Source of the DNA: an uncultured Tateyamaria sp. | GTDB taxonomy: Bacteria; Pseudomonadota; Alphaproteobacteria; Rhodobacterales; Rhodobacteraceae | Direction of reading: 5' to 3' | NCBI RefSeq assembly: GCF_947487805.1 | Contig: NZ_CANKXW010000001.1 | Span: 178,501-242,500 of the forward strand | DNA length: 64,000 nucleotides | In this document: positions 37,383 to 46,211 of the stretch, piece after piece | How positions within the stretch are numbered: position 1 is the first letter of the stretch | How the letters are laid out: every line of letters starts with the position of its first letter | Notes under the pieces: model-generated | What the model was told of the DNA's origin: nothing | Seen by the model: only the letters and a program-made list of their open reading frames with translations | Databases searched by the model: none | Made by a program: the position numbers and the translations under genes

Positions 37383-38201
37383 ATGCTTGATCAGGTCGAA
37401 GGGTACACCACCGCGGACGGGCGCAAGATTGGCGGCGTCGTGATGGAGATGAAGAACATCACCCTGCGTTTTGGTGGTGTCGAGGCGATCAAGGATATCT
37501 CGTTCGACATTCGCGAGGGCGAGATCCGCGCCATCATCGGGCCCAATGGGGCGGGCAAGTCGTCGATGCTGAACGTGATCTCGGGGTTCTATATCCCGCA
37601 GGAGGGACAGGTGTTCTACAAGGGTGCGCCGCGCCCGCCGATGAAGCCTTTTGAAGTGGCCCGTCAGGGCATTGCGCGCACGTTCCAGAACATCGCCCTG
37701 TTCGAGGGGATGTCCGTGCTGGACAACGTGATGACCGGGCGGTTGACGCATATGAAGACCGGGTTGTTTGCGCAGTCCTTCTGGAAGGGCAAGGCCGAGG
37801 CCGAAGAGACGGCGAATCGGGAAGTGGCGGAAAAGATTATTGATTTCCTTGAGATTCAGGCGATTCGCAAGACGCCCGTGTCGCGTCTGCCCTATGGGTT
37901 GAAAAAGCGGGTCGAGTTGGCGCGTGCGCTGGCGGCGGAGCCGTCGCTCTTGTTGCTGGACGAGCCAATGGCGGGGATGAATGTCGAGGAGAAAGAGGAC
38001 ATGAGCCGCTTTATCCTGGATGTGAATGACGAGTTTGGCACCACGATTGCGTTGATTGAACACGATATGGGTGTGGTCATGGATCTGAGCGACCGCGTGG
38101 TCGTGATGGATTACGGCAAGAAGATTGGCGACGGCACACCCGATGAGGTGCGCGGCAACCAGGCGGTGATCGACGCCTATCTGGGTGTGGCGCATGATTA
38201 A
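37383..38201 (+). CDS. livG: Branched-chain-type ABC transporter ATP-binding protein (LivG family)
   Basis: Walker A GPNGAGKSSML; RTFQNIALFEGMSVLDNVMTGR; C-terminal VDAYLG-like (VIDAYLGVAHD). Confidence 0.92.
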   Translation: MLDQVEGYTTADGRKIGGVVMEMKNITLRFGGVEAIKDISFDIREGEIRAIIGPNGAGKSSMLNVISGFYIPQEGQVFYKGAPRPPMKPFEVARQGIARTFQNIALFEGMSVLDNVMTGRLTHMKTGLFAQSFWKGKAEAEETANREVAEKIIDFLEIQAIRKTPVSRLPYGLKKRVELARALAAEPSLLLLDEPMAGMNVEEKEDMSRFILDVNDEFGTTIALIEHDMGVVMDLSDRVVVMDYGKKIGDGTPDEVRGNQAVIDAYLGVAHD

Positions 38202-38634
38202 GGTCTGGGCTCTTTGCCTGTGCCTTTTCCCTGTTGCGGCACAGGCCGGGACGGCGTGGGACATGTTCGTGGCGCGGTGTCTGGACCCGTTCGAACATCA
38301 GACCTTGCCCATCGTCGGCGACCTCGCCGAACAGCCCGTCGATCAGATGCATGAGGCGCGGCGGGTCTATGGCCCGACAGATGAGGGATATCTGCTGGTT
38401 CTGGATGCGGCGCCCACGGTTGGGGAACGGGCCTGCGCGGTGGAGCAGGCGGGCAAAGACATGTCGCCGGGTGGTGCTGCGTGGCGGGCAGAGCAGTTGG
38501 CGACCGGGCGCTATGCGCTGGATGGCGCGTGGCTGGTCAGCAATGAGTGGATCGAGCCGCGGGTGATGGTGCGCATGGATGTCAGCCGGGCGCGCACGAC
38601 ATTCGCCGTGGTGGAGACGGACCTTGAAAGCTAG
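38194..38634 (+). CDS. Small exported protein, unknown function
   Basis: Signal peptide MIKVWALCLCLFPVAAQAG; mature FVARCLDPFEHQTLP, ERACAV; overlaps livG end. Confidence 0.65.
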   Translation: MIKVWALCLCLFPVAAQAGTAWDMFVARCLDPFEHQTLPIVGDLAEQPVDQMHEARRVYGPTDEGYLLVLDAAPTVGERACAVEQAGKDMSPGGAAWRAEQLATGRYALDGAWLVSNEWIEPRVMVRMDVSRARTTFAVVETDLES

Positions 38635-39211
38635 GGCGCTGGCCATATGCGCCGCCCTTTGGGCTGGCACTGCACTGGCGGAGGAGCCTGCGATCTGTGA
38701 CGCGGCACAGCCCGGCATGGCGGGTCTGTGCGAAGTGATCGAGACCCGGTGCCTGCCGTACCTGGAAGATCCCGCCAGCCTGTCGCCGCAGGACATCATG
38801 CCGATCCCGCGCACATTCCGGCGCTATTTCGAAAGCACGCTGAATTCTTACGCGCTGGGCTATCAGGAGACGGACCTGCCTGCGACGCTGGTGGTGTTCA
38901 TGTATGACGCCCCCGCCTGCGAGATCATTTCGAGCGGGCTGAGCTATTCCGAGCTGTTTCTGGCGTTTCGCGATTGGCGGACGGGTCCGGGGGCGCGGTT
39001 CGTGTCGACAACGGGTTTTGAGCCCACGTCACGGGTCACGATGGACCGGGCCTATGCGGCCGCGTTTCTGGCCGCCCCGCGTCGGGACGGACGGGTGACG
39101 GAGATCACGCTGAACTGGAACCTGACATTCGAGGGGCTGACGCGGTTGCGGGTGAGTTACCAGCCGCTGCGGAATCACACGGCGGATTTGATGGGGGTGG
39201 CGTTGAAATGA
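38624..39211 (+). CDS. Small exported protein, unknown function
   Basis: Inferred TTG start, signal peptide LKARALAICAALWAGTALAEEP; mature ETRCLPYLEDPASL, DAPACEIISSG. Confidence 0.6.
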   Translation: MKARALAICAALWAGTALAEEPAICDAAQPGMAGLCEVIETRCLPYLEDPASLSPQDIMPIPRTFRRYFESTLNSYALGYQETDLPATLVVFMYDAPACEIISSGLSYSELFLAFRDWRTGPGARFVSTTGFEPTSRVTMDRAYAAAFLAAPRRDGRVTEITLNWNLTFEGLTRLRVSYQPLRNHTADLMGVALK

Positions 39212-39747
39212 AGGCGCTTTTTCTGTCCGTTTGTCTTTGCCTGCCTGTAGCGGCAGTGGCGCAGGACACCGCCGCCTTTGACGCGGGTCTGGGGGAGTGC
39301 GCGCGCTACATTTCGGCCAAGCCGACGACCGTATGGGCGTCGCAGGTTGCACCGCTTTCCGTTGATGAGGACGAAGGGGGCATTGATGCCACAGTGGTGT
39401 ATCCGCAAGGGTCCGGTGGCGGGTTTGATTTCGCGGTAAGCTTTGCGCATGACCGCGGCACGTCGACATCGCCGGGAACGTGGACGTGCAGCGGGAGCGG
39501 ACCGAAGGCGCCGCAATGGCCTGCATTCAACGCGACCGGCTGGATCAGTGCCGATGCGCGGCTGCGCGCCAACGGTCTGGTCGAGTTGAAGTTTCCGCCG
39601 CCCCAACGGGCGTATGCAAACTGCGGCGCGGATGCGCCCGATATTTATGTCTTGTTTAACGCAGGCGACGGTGACCGGGTGGTGTTTGCAGCCACAACGG
39701 GGCCTGCCGCCGCAGCGTTCTGCACGTCGATGGGATGGAAGGGTTAG
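39208..39747 (+). CDS. Small exported protein, unknown function
   Basis: Signal peptide MKALFLSVCLCLPVAAVAQ; mature GECARYISAKPTTVW, TWTCSGSG; ATGA overlap with upstream ORF. Confidence 0.65.
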   Translation: MKALFLSVCLCLPVAAVAQDTAAFDAGLGECARYISAKPTTVWASQVAPLSVDEDEGGIDATVVYPQGSGGGFDFAVSFAHDRGTSTSPGTWTCSGSGPKAPQWPAFNATGWISADARLRANGLVELKFPPPQRAYANCGADAPDIYVLFNAGDGDRVVFAATTGPAAAAFCTSMGWKG

Positions 39748-39750
39748 GAT

Positions 39751-40782
39751 ATGTCGGATCAACTGATCTACGCGATGGAGGTGTTCCTGAACGGGTTGAT
39801 GGCCGGGGTGATGTACGCCCTTGTGGCCCTGGGCTTTGTTCTGATCTTCAAGGCGAGCGGGATTTTCAACTTTGCCCAGGGGGTCATGGCGCTTTTTGCG
39901 GCGATGACGCTGGTGGGGATCCAGACCGGGCAGGTGCCGTTTGCGCATCTGATCAACGCGGTGTTCGGGACCAAGATCCATCACTTCGGCTGGGAGCTGC
40001 ATTCGATCATCGCGATCCTGTTGACGGTTGTGGTGATGGTCGGGCTGGCCTGGGCGGTGCAGCGGTTCATTTTCCGGCATCTGGTCGGGCAGGAGCCGAT
40101 CATTCTGTTCATGGCGACGATTGGTTTGGCGTACTTGCTCGAAGGGGTTGCGGACTTGATGTGGGGGTCGGAGATCAAGAAGCTGGACGTCTGTCTGGCC
40201 GAAGGCACGTGCCTGCCGCAGGGCATCAACCTGGCCATTGACGAGGCGACATTCAACATCTTTGGCTATGGGTTCTTTATCGACAATCTGGACATCACAG
40301 CGACGGTCATCGCGATCCTGCTGGTGGCCGTTTTGGTGGCGTTTTCGCAGTACACCAAGCAAGGACGCGCGATGCGTGCGGTGGCCGACGATCACCAGGC
40401 GGCTTTGTCCGTGGGTGTGTCGCTGAACTATATCTGGATCCTGGTGTGGTCGGTTGCGGGTTTTGTCGCACTTGTTGCGGGCATCATGTGGGGGGCCAAG
40501 TCGGGGGTACAGTTTTCGCTGAGCCTGATTGCGCTCAAGGCGTTACCGGTGCTGATGCTGGGCGGGTTCACGTCGATCCCTGGCGCGATTGTCGGCGGGT
40601 TGATCATTGGTGTGGGCGAGAAACTTTTTGAGTTCTTCATGTCCTCGGGGGATCTGGCCGGAGCGCTCTTTGGGTTTACGATGAATGCGACCGAAAACTG
40701 GTTTGCCTATGTGCTGGCGTTGGTGTTCCTGGTGTTCCGCCCGCAGGGTCTGTTTGGGGAGAAGATCATTGAACGTGTGTGA
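39751..40782 (+). CDS. livH: Branched-chain-type ABC transporter permease (LivH family)
   Basis: FLNGLMAGVMYALVALGFVLIFKASGIFNFAQGVMALF; C-terminal FRPQGLFGEKIIERV. Confidence 0.93.
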   Translation: MSDQLIYAMEVFLNGLMAGVMYALVALGFVLIFKASGIFNFAQGVMALFAAMTLVGIQTGQVPFAHLINAVFGTKIHHFGWELHSIIAILLTVVVMVGLAWAVQRFIFRHLVGQEPIILFMATIGLAYLLEGVADLMWGSEIKKLDVCLAEGTCLPQGINLAIDEATFNIFGYGFFIDNLDITATVIAILLVAVLVAFSQYTKQGRAMRAVADDHQAALSVGVSLNYIWILVWSVAGFVALVAGIMWGAKSGVQFSLSLIALKALPVLMLGGFTSIPGAIVGGLIIGVGEKLFEFFMSSGDLAGALFGFTMNATENWFAYVLALVFLVFRPQGLFGEKIIERV

Positions 40783-40848
40783 TCCCCGCGCGTGCGACCC
40801 CGTTGGGCTGCGCCCAACGAGACCCGCCCACCCGGGAACCTTCGCAGG

Positions 40849-41178
40849 CTATCCGTCGATCTGGCGGAAAAGGGCCACGGTCATGGCGGCCAGGATGGTG
40901 ATGGACAGGGTGGCGGCCAGCATGAGGTCGCCCGTGATCAGCAGCGTCGCCCCGGCGCAGAGCGTGAGCACGAAGAGGCACAGCAGCAATGTCTGGCTGA
41001 GCCGCGACAGTGTCACGGGCGGCGGCGGTGTCGTATCGGGGGCGTCGATCTCGATGTCGTCTGCGTCCGGTATCGCCTCGAACAGGTCCGCCTTGGCGGC
41101 GGCCAGGTCGACGGCACTGATTTCACCCCGTGCATGCGCGGCATCGAGACGACGGATGTCGTCCAGTATCGCGGTCAT
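40849..41178 (-). CDS. SHOCT-like/two-TM small membrane protein
   Basis: MTAILDDIRRLDAAHARGEISAVDLAAAKADLFEAI plus two TM helices; SD GGAGTGGGATCT before ATG. Confidence 0.6.
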   Translation of the reverse strand: MTAILDDIRRLDAAHARGEISAVDLAAAKADLFEAIPDADDIEIDAPDTTPPPPVTLSRLSQTLLLCLFVLTLCAGATLLITGDLMLAATLSITILAAMTVALFRQIDG

Positions 41179-41303
41179 AGATCCCACTCCATTTTCCCGG
41201 CCCCAAGGTGCCACGGAATCGAGTGGGAAATGTGGCGAAACCGGAAATCCGGAAATGATGGTTAAGGCCGCGCCCAAGGTGCGTGCCACAGGAGGAGCAC
41301 CCC

Positions 41304-42380
41304 ATGCTGTATCGTGAGGCGGGCGATTTTTCGACGACATATCCGCAGGATAGCCAGACATTTCCGATCAGGTTCGACCGATATCGGTATTATGCCGTGC
41401 TGGCGGTGGCCGTGTTGGTCATGCCGTTTGTGATGAATGATTATCTGGTCAATTCGATCTTTCTGCCGTTTCTGATCTATGCGATCGCGGCGATCGGGTT
41501 GAACATACTGACCGGGTATTGCGGGCAGGTGAGCCTTGGTACCGGGGGGTTCATGGCTGTGGGAGCCTATGCTTGCTATAAGCTGATGACGGCGTTTCCG
41601 GATGTGAACATCTTTTTCCACGTGATTATTGCGGGGGGGATCACGGCGCTTGTTGGTACCGCCTTTGGCCTGCCGAGCTTGCGGATCAAGGGGTTCTATC
41701 TGGCCGTGGCGACGCTGGCGGCGCAGTTCTTTCTCGTGTGGCTCTTCAACAAGGTGTCGTGGTTTTACAACTACTCGGCCTCCGGGCAGATCAACGCGCC
41801 GGAGCGCACCGTTTTCGGTGTCGAGGTGACGGGCCCCAATACCGAAGCCTGGGCCACCTATCTTTTCTGCCTTGTCTTTACGGTGGGGGCGGCGATCATC
41901 GCGCGCAACCTGACGCGGGGGTCCGTGGGGCGCCAGTGGATGGCGATCCGGGACATGGACATCGCGGCCGAGATCATCGGGGTGAACCCGCTGCGTGCCA
42001 AGCTGACGGCCTTTGCGGTGTCGTCCTTTTTCGTTGGCGTGTCCGGGGCCCTGTTCTTTGCTGTCTATCTGGGTGCGGTCGAGGTGGGCGAAGTCTTTGG
42101 CATCACCAAGTCGTTCCTTGTTCTGTTCATGATCATCATCGGTGGGCTTGGATCGATATTCGGCAGTTTTGCCGGGGCCGCATTTCTTGTGGTTCTGCCT
42201 GTGGTGCTGAAGATCGTGGGCGTGGATATGCTGGGGTGGCCCACGGATATCGTGGCGCATTTCCAGTTGGTGATCGTGGGGGCGCTGATCATCATGTTCC
42301 TGATCCTGGAACCGCACGGACTGGCGCAGCTGTGGCGCGTGGCCAAGGAGAAATTGAGATTGTGGCCGTTCCCGCACTGA
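41304..42380 (+). CDS. livM: Branched-chain-type ABC transporter permease (LivM family)
   Basis: IGLNILTGYCGQVSLGTGGFMAVGAYACYKL; GLGSIFGSFAGAAFLVVLP; SD AGGAGG. Confidence 0.92.
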   Translation: MLYREAGDFSTTYPQDSQTFPIRFDRYRYYAVLAVAVLVMPFVMNDYLVNSIFLPFLIYAIAAIGLNILTGYCGQVSLGTGGFMAVGAYACYKLMTAFPDVNIFFHVIIAGGITALVGTAFGLPSLRIKGFYLAVATLAAQFFLVWLFNKVSWFYNYSASGQINAPERTVFGVEVTGPNTEAWATYLFCLVFTVGAAIIARNLTRGSVGRQWMAIRDMDIAAEIIGVNPLRAKLTAFAVSSFFVGVSGALFFAVYLGAVEVGEVFGITKSFLVLFMIIIGGLGSIFGSFAGAAFLVVLPVVLKIVGVDMLGWPTDIVAHFQLVIVGALIIMFLILEPHGLAQLWRVAKEKLRLWPFPH

Positions 42381-42472
42381 CGGGGCCGGTTGCCAAGAAT
42401 GGCGGGGAGAACCCCGCCCAACACATGGGCCTTTTGGCCTGACATCGGACAACCACCAGGGAGGAATTACCG

Positions 42473-43750
42473 ATGAAGATGAAACTAGGTACTATGACCG
42501 TTGCGGCCATGATGGCGGCAAGCCCGGTATTGGCGGACCTTGTGTTCCCGAGCCTGAGCTATCGGACGGGCCCATATGCGGCGGGCGGCATTCCGTTTGC
42601 GGATGGCTATGCCGATTACTTTACGTTGCTGAACGAGCGCGATGGCGGCATCGGCGGTGTTGCGGCGCGGGTTCTGGAATGTGAAACCGGCTATAATACC
42701 GAGAAGGGTGTGGAATGCTACGAGTCGACCAAGGGCGAGGGCGCGCTGGTCTATCAACCACTGTCGACGGGCATCACCTATCAGCTGATCCCCAAGGCCA
42801 CGGCGGATGACATTCCGATCCACTCGATGGGCTACGGCCGGACATCCGCCGCCAATGGCGAAGTCTTCAGCCACGTGTTCAACTATCCGGCCAACTACTG
42901 GAACGGCGCGTCGGGTGCGATCAACTATCTGATGAGCCAAGGCGACATTTCCGGCAAGAAGATCGCGCTGGTCTATCACAACTCTGCCTATGGCAAGGAG
43001 CCGATCCGTACGCTCGAAGAGCTGTCGGAAAAGCACGGTTTCGAGCTCATGCTGGTGGCGGTGGATCACCCCGGCCAGGAACAGAAGTCGCAATGGTTGC
43101 AGATCCGTCGTGAGCGTCCCGACAATGTCATCATGTATGGCTGGGGTGTCATGAACCAGGTTGCCATCCAAGAGGCGGCGAACATCCGGTTCCCGATGGA
43201 GAACTTTATCGGCATCTGGTGGTCCGGATCGGAAAACGACGTGCTGCCAGCAGGCGACGCGGCGAACGGGTACAAGGCGCTGACCTTCCACGGCGTGGGC
43301 AGCGATTTCCCGGTGTTTGACGACATCAAGACGCATGTGGTCGACAAGGGTCTCGCCGCCGGTTCGGGCGATCAGATCGGGACCGTCCTGTATAACCGCG
43401 GGCTTTATGCGGCGATGCTTGCCGCTGAGGCCGCCAAGACGGCGCAGGGCATTCACGGCACAGGCGACATTACCCCTGCGATGATGCGCGACGGTATGGA
43501 AGCGCTGGAGATCACCGAAGCGAAGATGACCGATCTGGGCCTGCCCGGTTTCGGCCCGTCGTTTAACGTGTCCTGTGCAAACCACGGCGGTCCCGGCCTG
43601 ATCGGCATGACGCAGTGGGATGCAAGCAGCAAGACATGGTCGCTGATCTCTGAATTCGGTGAGACGGACATGGGCGTGATCCAGCCGCTGATCGATGAGG
43701 ACAGCGCGGCCTATGCCAGCGAGAACGGCATCGAGCCCGGCTGTAACTAA
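42473..43750 (+). CDS. ABC transporter substrate-binding protein (LivK-like)
   Basis: Signal peptide; periplasmic-binding fold (GKKIALVYHNSAYGKEPIRTLEEL); between livM and livF. Confidence 0.9.
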   Translation: MKMKLGTMTVAAMMAASPVLADLVFPSLSYRTGPYAAGGIPFADGYADYFTLLNERDGGIGGVAARVLECETGYNTEKGVECYESTKGEGALVYQPLSTGITYQLIPKATADDIPIHSMGYGRTSAANGEVFSHVFNYPANYWNGASGAINYLMSQGDISGKKIALVYHNSAYGKEPIRTLEELSEKHGFELMLVAVDHPGQEQKSQWLQIRRERPDNVIMYGWGVMNQVAIQEAANIRFPMENFIGIWWSGSENDVLPAGDAANGYKALTFHGVGSDFPVFDDIKTHVVDKGLAAGSGDQIGTVLYNRGLYAAMLAAEAAKTAQGIHGTGDITPAMMRDGMEALEITEAKMTDLGLPGFGPSFNVSCANHGGPGLIGMTQWDASSKTWSLISEFGETDMGVIQPLIDEDSAAYASENGIEPGCN

Positions 43751-43756
43751 GACATA

Positions 43757-43813
43757 CCCCGGCGGCGGCACCCGTTGCCGCCGGGGATTTGCATATTTTT
43801 GGAACAATGAAGG
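43757..43813 (+). repeat. Dispersed hairpin+tail element, copy 4
   Basis: CCCCGGCGGC...GCCGCCGGGG hairpin then ATTTGCATATTTTTGGAACAATGAAGG. Confidence 0.65.
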
Positions 43814-43820
43814 TGGGGTC

Positions 43821-44645
43821 ATGCTGGACAGCCAGACGGAAGCCGAGACCGTTCTTGAGGTCAACAATATCGAGGTGATCTATAATCACGTGATCCTTGT
43901 GTTGAAGGGCGTGAGCCTGAAGGTGCCCAAGGGTGGGATCACGGCCTTGCTGGGTGGCAATGGTGCGGGCAAGACCACCACGTTGAAATCCATCTCCGGC
44001 CTGTTGGCCAGTGAGCGGGGAGAGGTGACCAAGGGGTCGATCCTCTATCGCGGGGCGAACACCGCCCATGCGGATCCTGCCGATCTGGTCAAGCGCGGGG
44101 TTGTTCAGGTGATGGAGGGCCGTCACTGTTTCGAGCACCTCACCGTGGAAGAGAACCTGTTGACCGGGGCCTATACGCGGTCCGATGGCAAGGGAGCCAT
44201 CGCGGCGGATCTCGAGATGGTCTATGACTATTTTCCGCGTCTGAGGGAGCGGCGAAAGTCGCAGGCCGGGTACACCTCCGGGGGTGAGCAGCAGATGACG
44301 GCCATTGGCCGCGCGTTGATGAGCAGGCCCGAGACGATCTTGCTGGATGAACCGAGCATGGGGCTTGCGCCGCAGCTGGTGGAGCAGATTTTCGAGATCG
44401 TGAAGTCGGTAAACGAGAATGAGGGTGTGACCTTTCTTCTGGCCGAACAGAACACCAACGTGGCGCTGCGCTTTGCGCATTACGGATACATTCTGGAATC
44501 GGGTCGCGTGGTGATGGACGGCCCCGCAGCAGAGTTGCGTGAGAACCCGGATGTGAAGGAATTCTACCTGGGTATGTCGGACGAGGGGCGCAAATCGTTC
44601 CGCGATGTGCGGTCCTATCGGCGGCGCAAACGTTGGCTGAGCTGA
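43821..44645 (+). CDS. livF: Branched-chain-type ABC transporter ATP-binding protein (LivF family)
   Basis: Walker A GGNGAGKTTTLKSI; VMEGRHCFEHLTVEENLLTGA; LDEPSMGLAPQLVEQIFEIV. Confidence 0.92.
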   Translation: MLDSQTEAETVLEVNNIEVIYNHVILVLKGVSLKVPKGGITALLGGNGAGKTTTLKSISGLLASERGEVTKGSILYRGANTAHADPADLVKRGVVQVMEGRHCFEHLTVEENLLTGAYTRSDGKGAIAADLEMVYDYFPRLRERRKSQAGYTSGGEQQMTAIGRALMSRPETILLDEPSMGLAPQLVEQIFEIVKSVNENEGVTFLLAEQNTNVALRFAHYGYILESGRVVMDGPAAELRENPDVKEFYLGMSDEGRKSFRDVRSYRRRKRWLS

Positions 44646-44932
44646 TGGAGCGGGTTGCGTGCCGCACCCCCGCCGCCGGTCGGGATGGGGTCACGAACAT
44701 TCCGGCCTGGAAGTTCGATGCCGTGCGCAGCGCCATTCTGGAGGCGCTGGCAGATGGGCCCGTTCTGTACAAGGACCTGAACGCAGCCGTTGAGGCGCGG
44801 CTTGGACGCCAGACGCTGGACGATCTGGGCAAGCTGGGATGGCACGTGGTGACGGTGAAGTTGGAAATGGAAGTGCGGGGCGAGATCGAGCGCCTTGATG
44901 TCAAGGGTCCGCAACAGATCAGGGCGGTGTGA
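44645..44932 (+). CDS. DUF6958-like small protein
   Basis: IPAWKFDAVRSAILEALADGPVLYKDLNAAVEARL...WHVVTVKLEMEVRGEIER; ATG overlaps livF stop. Confidence 0.55.
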   Translation: MERVACRTPAAGRDGVTNIPAWKFDAVRSAILEALADGPVLYKDLNAAVEARLGRQTLDDLGKLGWHVVTVKLEMEVRGEIERLDVKGPQQIRAV

Positions 44933-44935
44933 GCG

Positions 44936-46141
44936 ATGCTGGACAAGGTATATTACGACGATCTGGAAACGCGGTCTTCGGACGCGCGCCATGCTGCGCA
45001 ACTGGACGCGGTTAATCAGCAGTTGGCCCGTGTTGCCGCGGCCGAGGGGTCGTGTTTGCCGGATATTGGCAAGCTGAAATACCTCGAAGACCTCGCGCAT
45101 CTGCCGGTGCTGCGCAAATCCGAGCTGGCCAAGTGGCAGGCGGAAAAGCCCCCGTTTGGCGGGATGCCGGTGGCGCATGTGGCGCACGTGTTCCAGTCAC
45201 CGGGACCGATCTATGAACCCGGCGGGATCAGCCACGACTGGTGGCGCATGGGGCGGTTTCTGCATGCGGCGGGTTTTGGCCCGGGCGATGTGGTGCAGAA
45301 CTGCTTTGGCTATCATCTGACGCCTGCCGGCATGATTTTTGAGAATGGGGCGCGGGCCGTGGGGGCGACCGTGTTGCCCGCAGGTACCGGCCAGACGGAA
45401 TTGCAAGTAACTGCCGCGCGCGATGTGGGCAGCACCGCCTATGCCGGGACTCCGGATTACCTCAAGGTCATTCTGGACAAAGCCGACGAGATGGGGGTGA
45501 CGCTGGGCATCACAAAGGCGGCTGTGGGGGGCGGGGCGCTGTTCCCGTCACTGCGCCAGCATTATGCCGACCGCGGGATCAGCTGCATGCAGTCCTATGC
45601 CACAGCGGATCTGGGCAATATCGCCTATGAAAGCCCTGCGATGGAGGGGATGATCGTGGACGAGGGCGTGATCGTCGAGATCGTGACGCCCGGCACGGGG
45701 GATCCCGTGGCGCCGGGAGACGTGGGCGAAGTCATCGTGACCTCGCTCAACCCCGACTATCCGCTGATCCGATTTGCCACTGGCGACATGAGCGCCGTGA
45801 TGCCGGGCCAAAGCCCCTGCGGGCGCACAAATATGCGCATCAAGGGGTGGATGGGGCGCGCGGATCAGACGACCAAGATCAAGGGTATGTTTGTCCGTCC
45901 CGAGCAGGTGGCGGCGCTTGTGGCCAAGCACGACGAGGTGGCGCGCGCGCGTGTCATCGCCCGCCGCGAGGGCGAGCAGGATGCGCTGACGGTTCAGATC
46001 GAGACGGCGGAGGGCGCGCCTGAGGCCTATGCACAAAGCGTGGCAGAGACCCTCAAGCTGCGCGGGGTCATCGAGGTTCACGCGCCGGGCAGCTTGCCGC
46101 GGGACGGGTTGGTGATCGAGGACCAGCGCAGCTATGATTGA
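44936..46141 (+). CDS. Phenylacetate-CoA ligase-like (PaaK family) AMP-binding protein
   Basis: YYDDLETRSSDARHAAQLDAVNQQLARV; FQSPGPIYEPGG; PLIRFATGDMSAV; MGRADQTTKIKGMFVRPEQV. Confidence 0.88.
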   Translation: MLDKVYYDDLETRSSDARHAAQLDAVNQQLARVAAAEGSCLPDIGKLKYLEDLAHLPVLRKSELAKWQAEKPPFGGMPVAHVAHVFQSPGPIYEPGGISHDWWRMGRFLHAAGFGPGDVVQNCFGYHLTPAGMIFENGARAVGATVLPAGTGQTELQVTAARDVGSTAYAGTPDYLKVILDKADEMGVTLGITKAAVGGGALFPSLRQHYADRGISCMQSYATADLGNIAYESPAMEGMIVDEGVIVEIVTPGTGDPVAPGDVGEVIVTSLNPDYPLIRFATGDMSAVMPGQSPCGRTNMRIKGWMGRADQTTKIKGMFVRPEQVAALVAKHDEVARARVIARREGEQDALTVQIETAEGAPEAYAQSVAETLKLRGVIEVHAPGSLPRDGLVIEDQRSYD

Positions 46142-46211
46142 TCGCGGGCCGGGGTCTGGAAACCCGATCAAAAAAGTCTGATAAGGGGCGGACACAAACG
46201 ATAGGCGTGCC

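Noticed and set aside
37070-37390. Plus-strand ORF between acyl-CoA ligase and livG
   Set aside because: Opposite the better-supported small minus-strand ORF; likely spurious.
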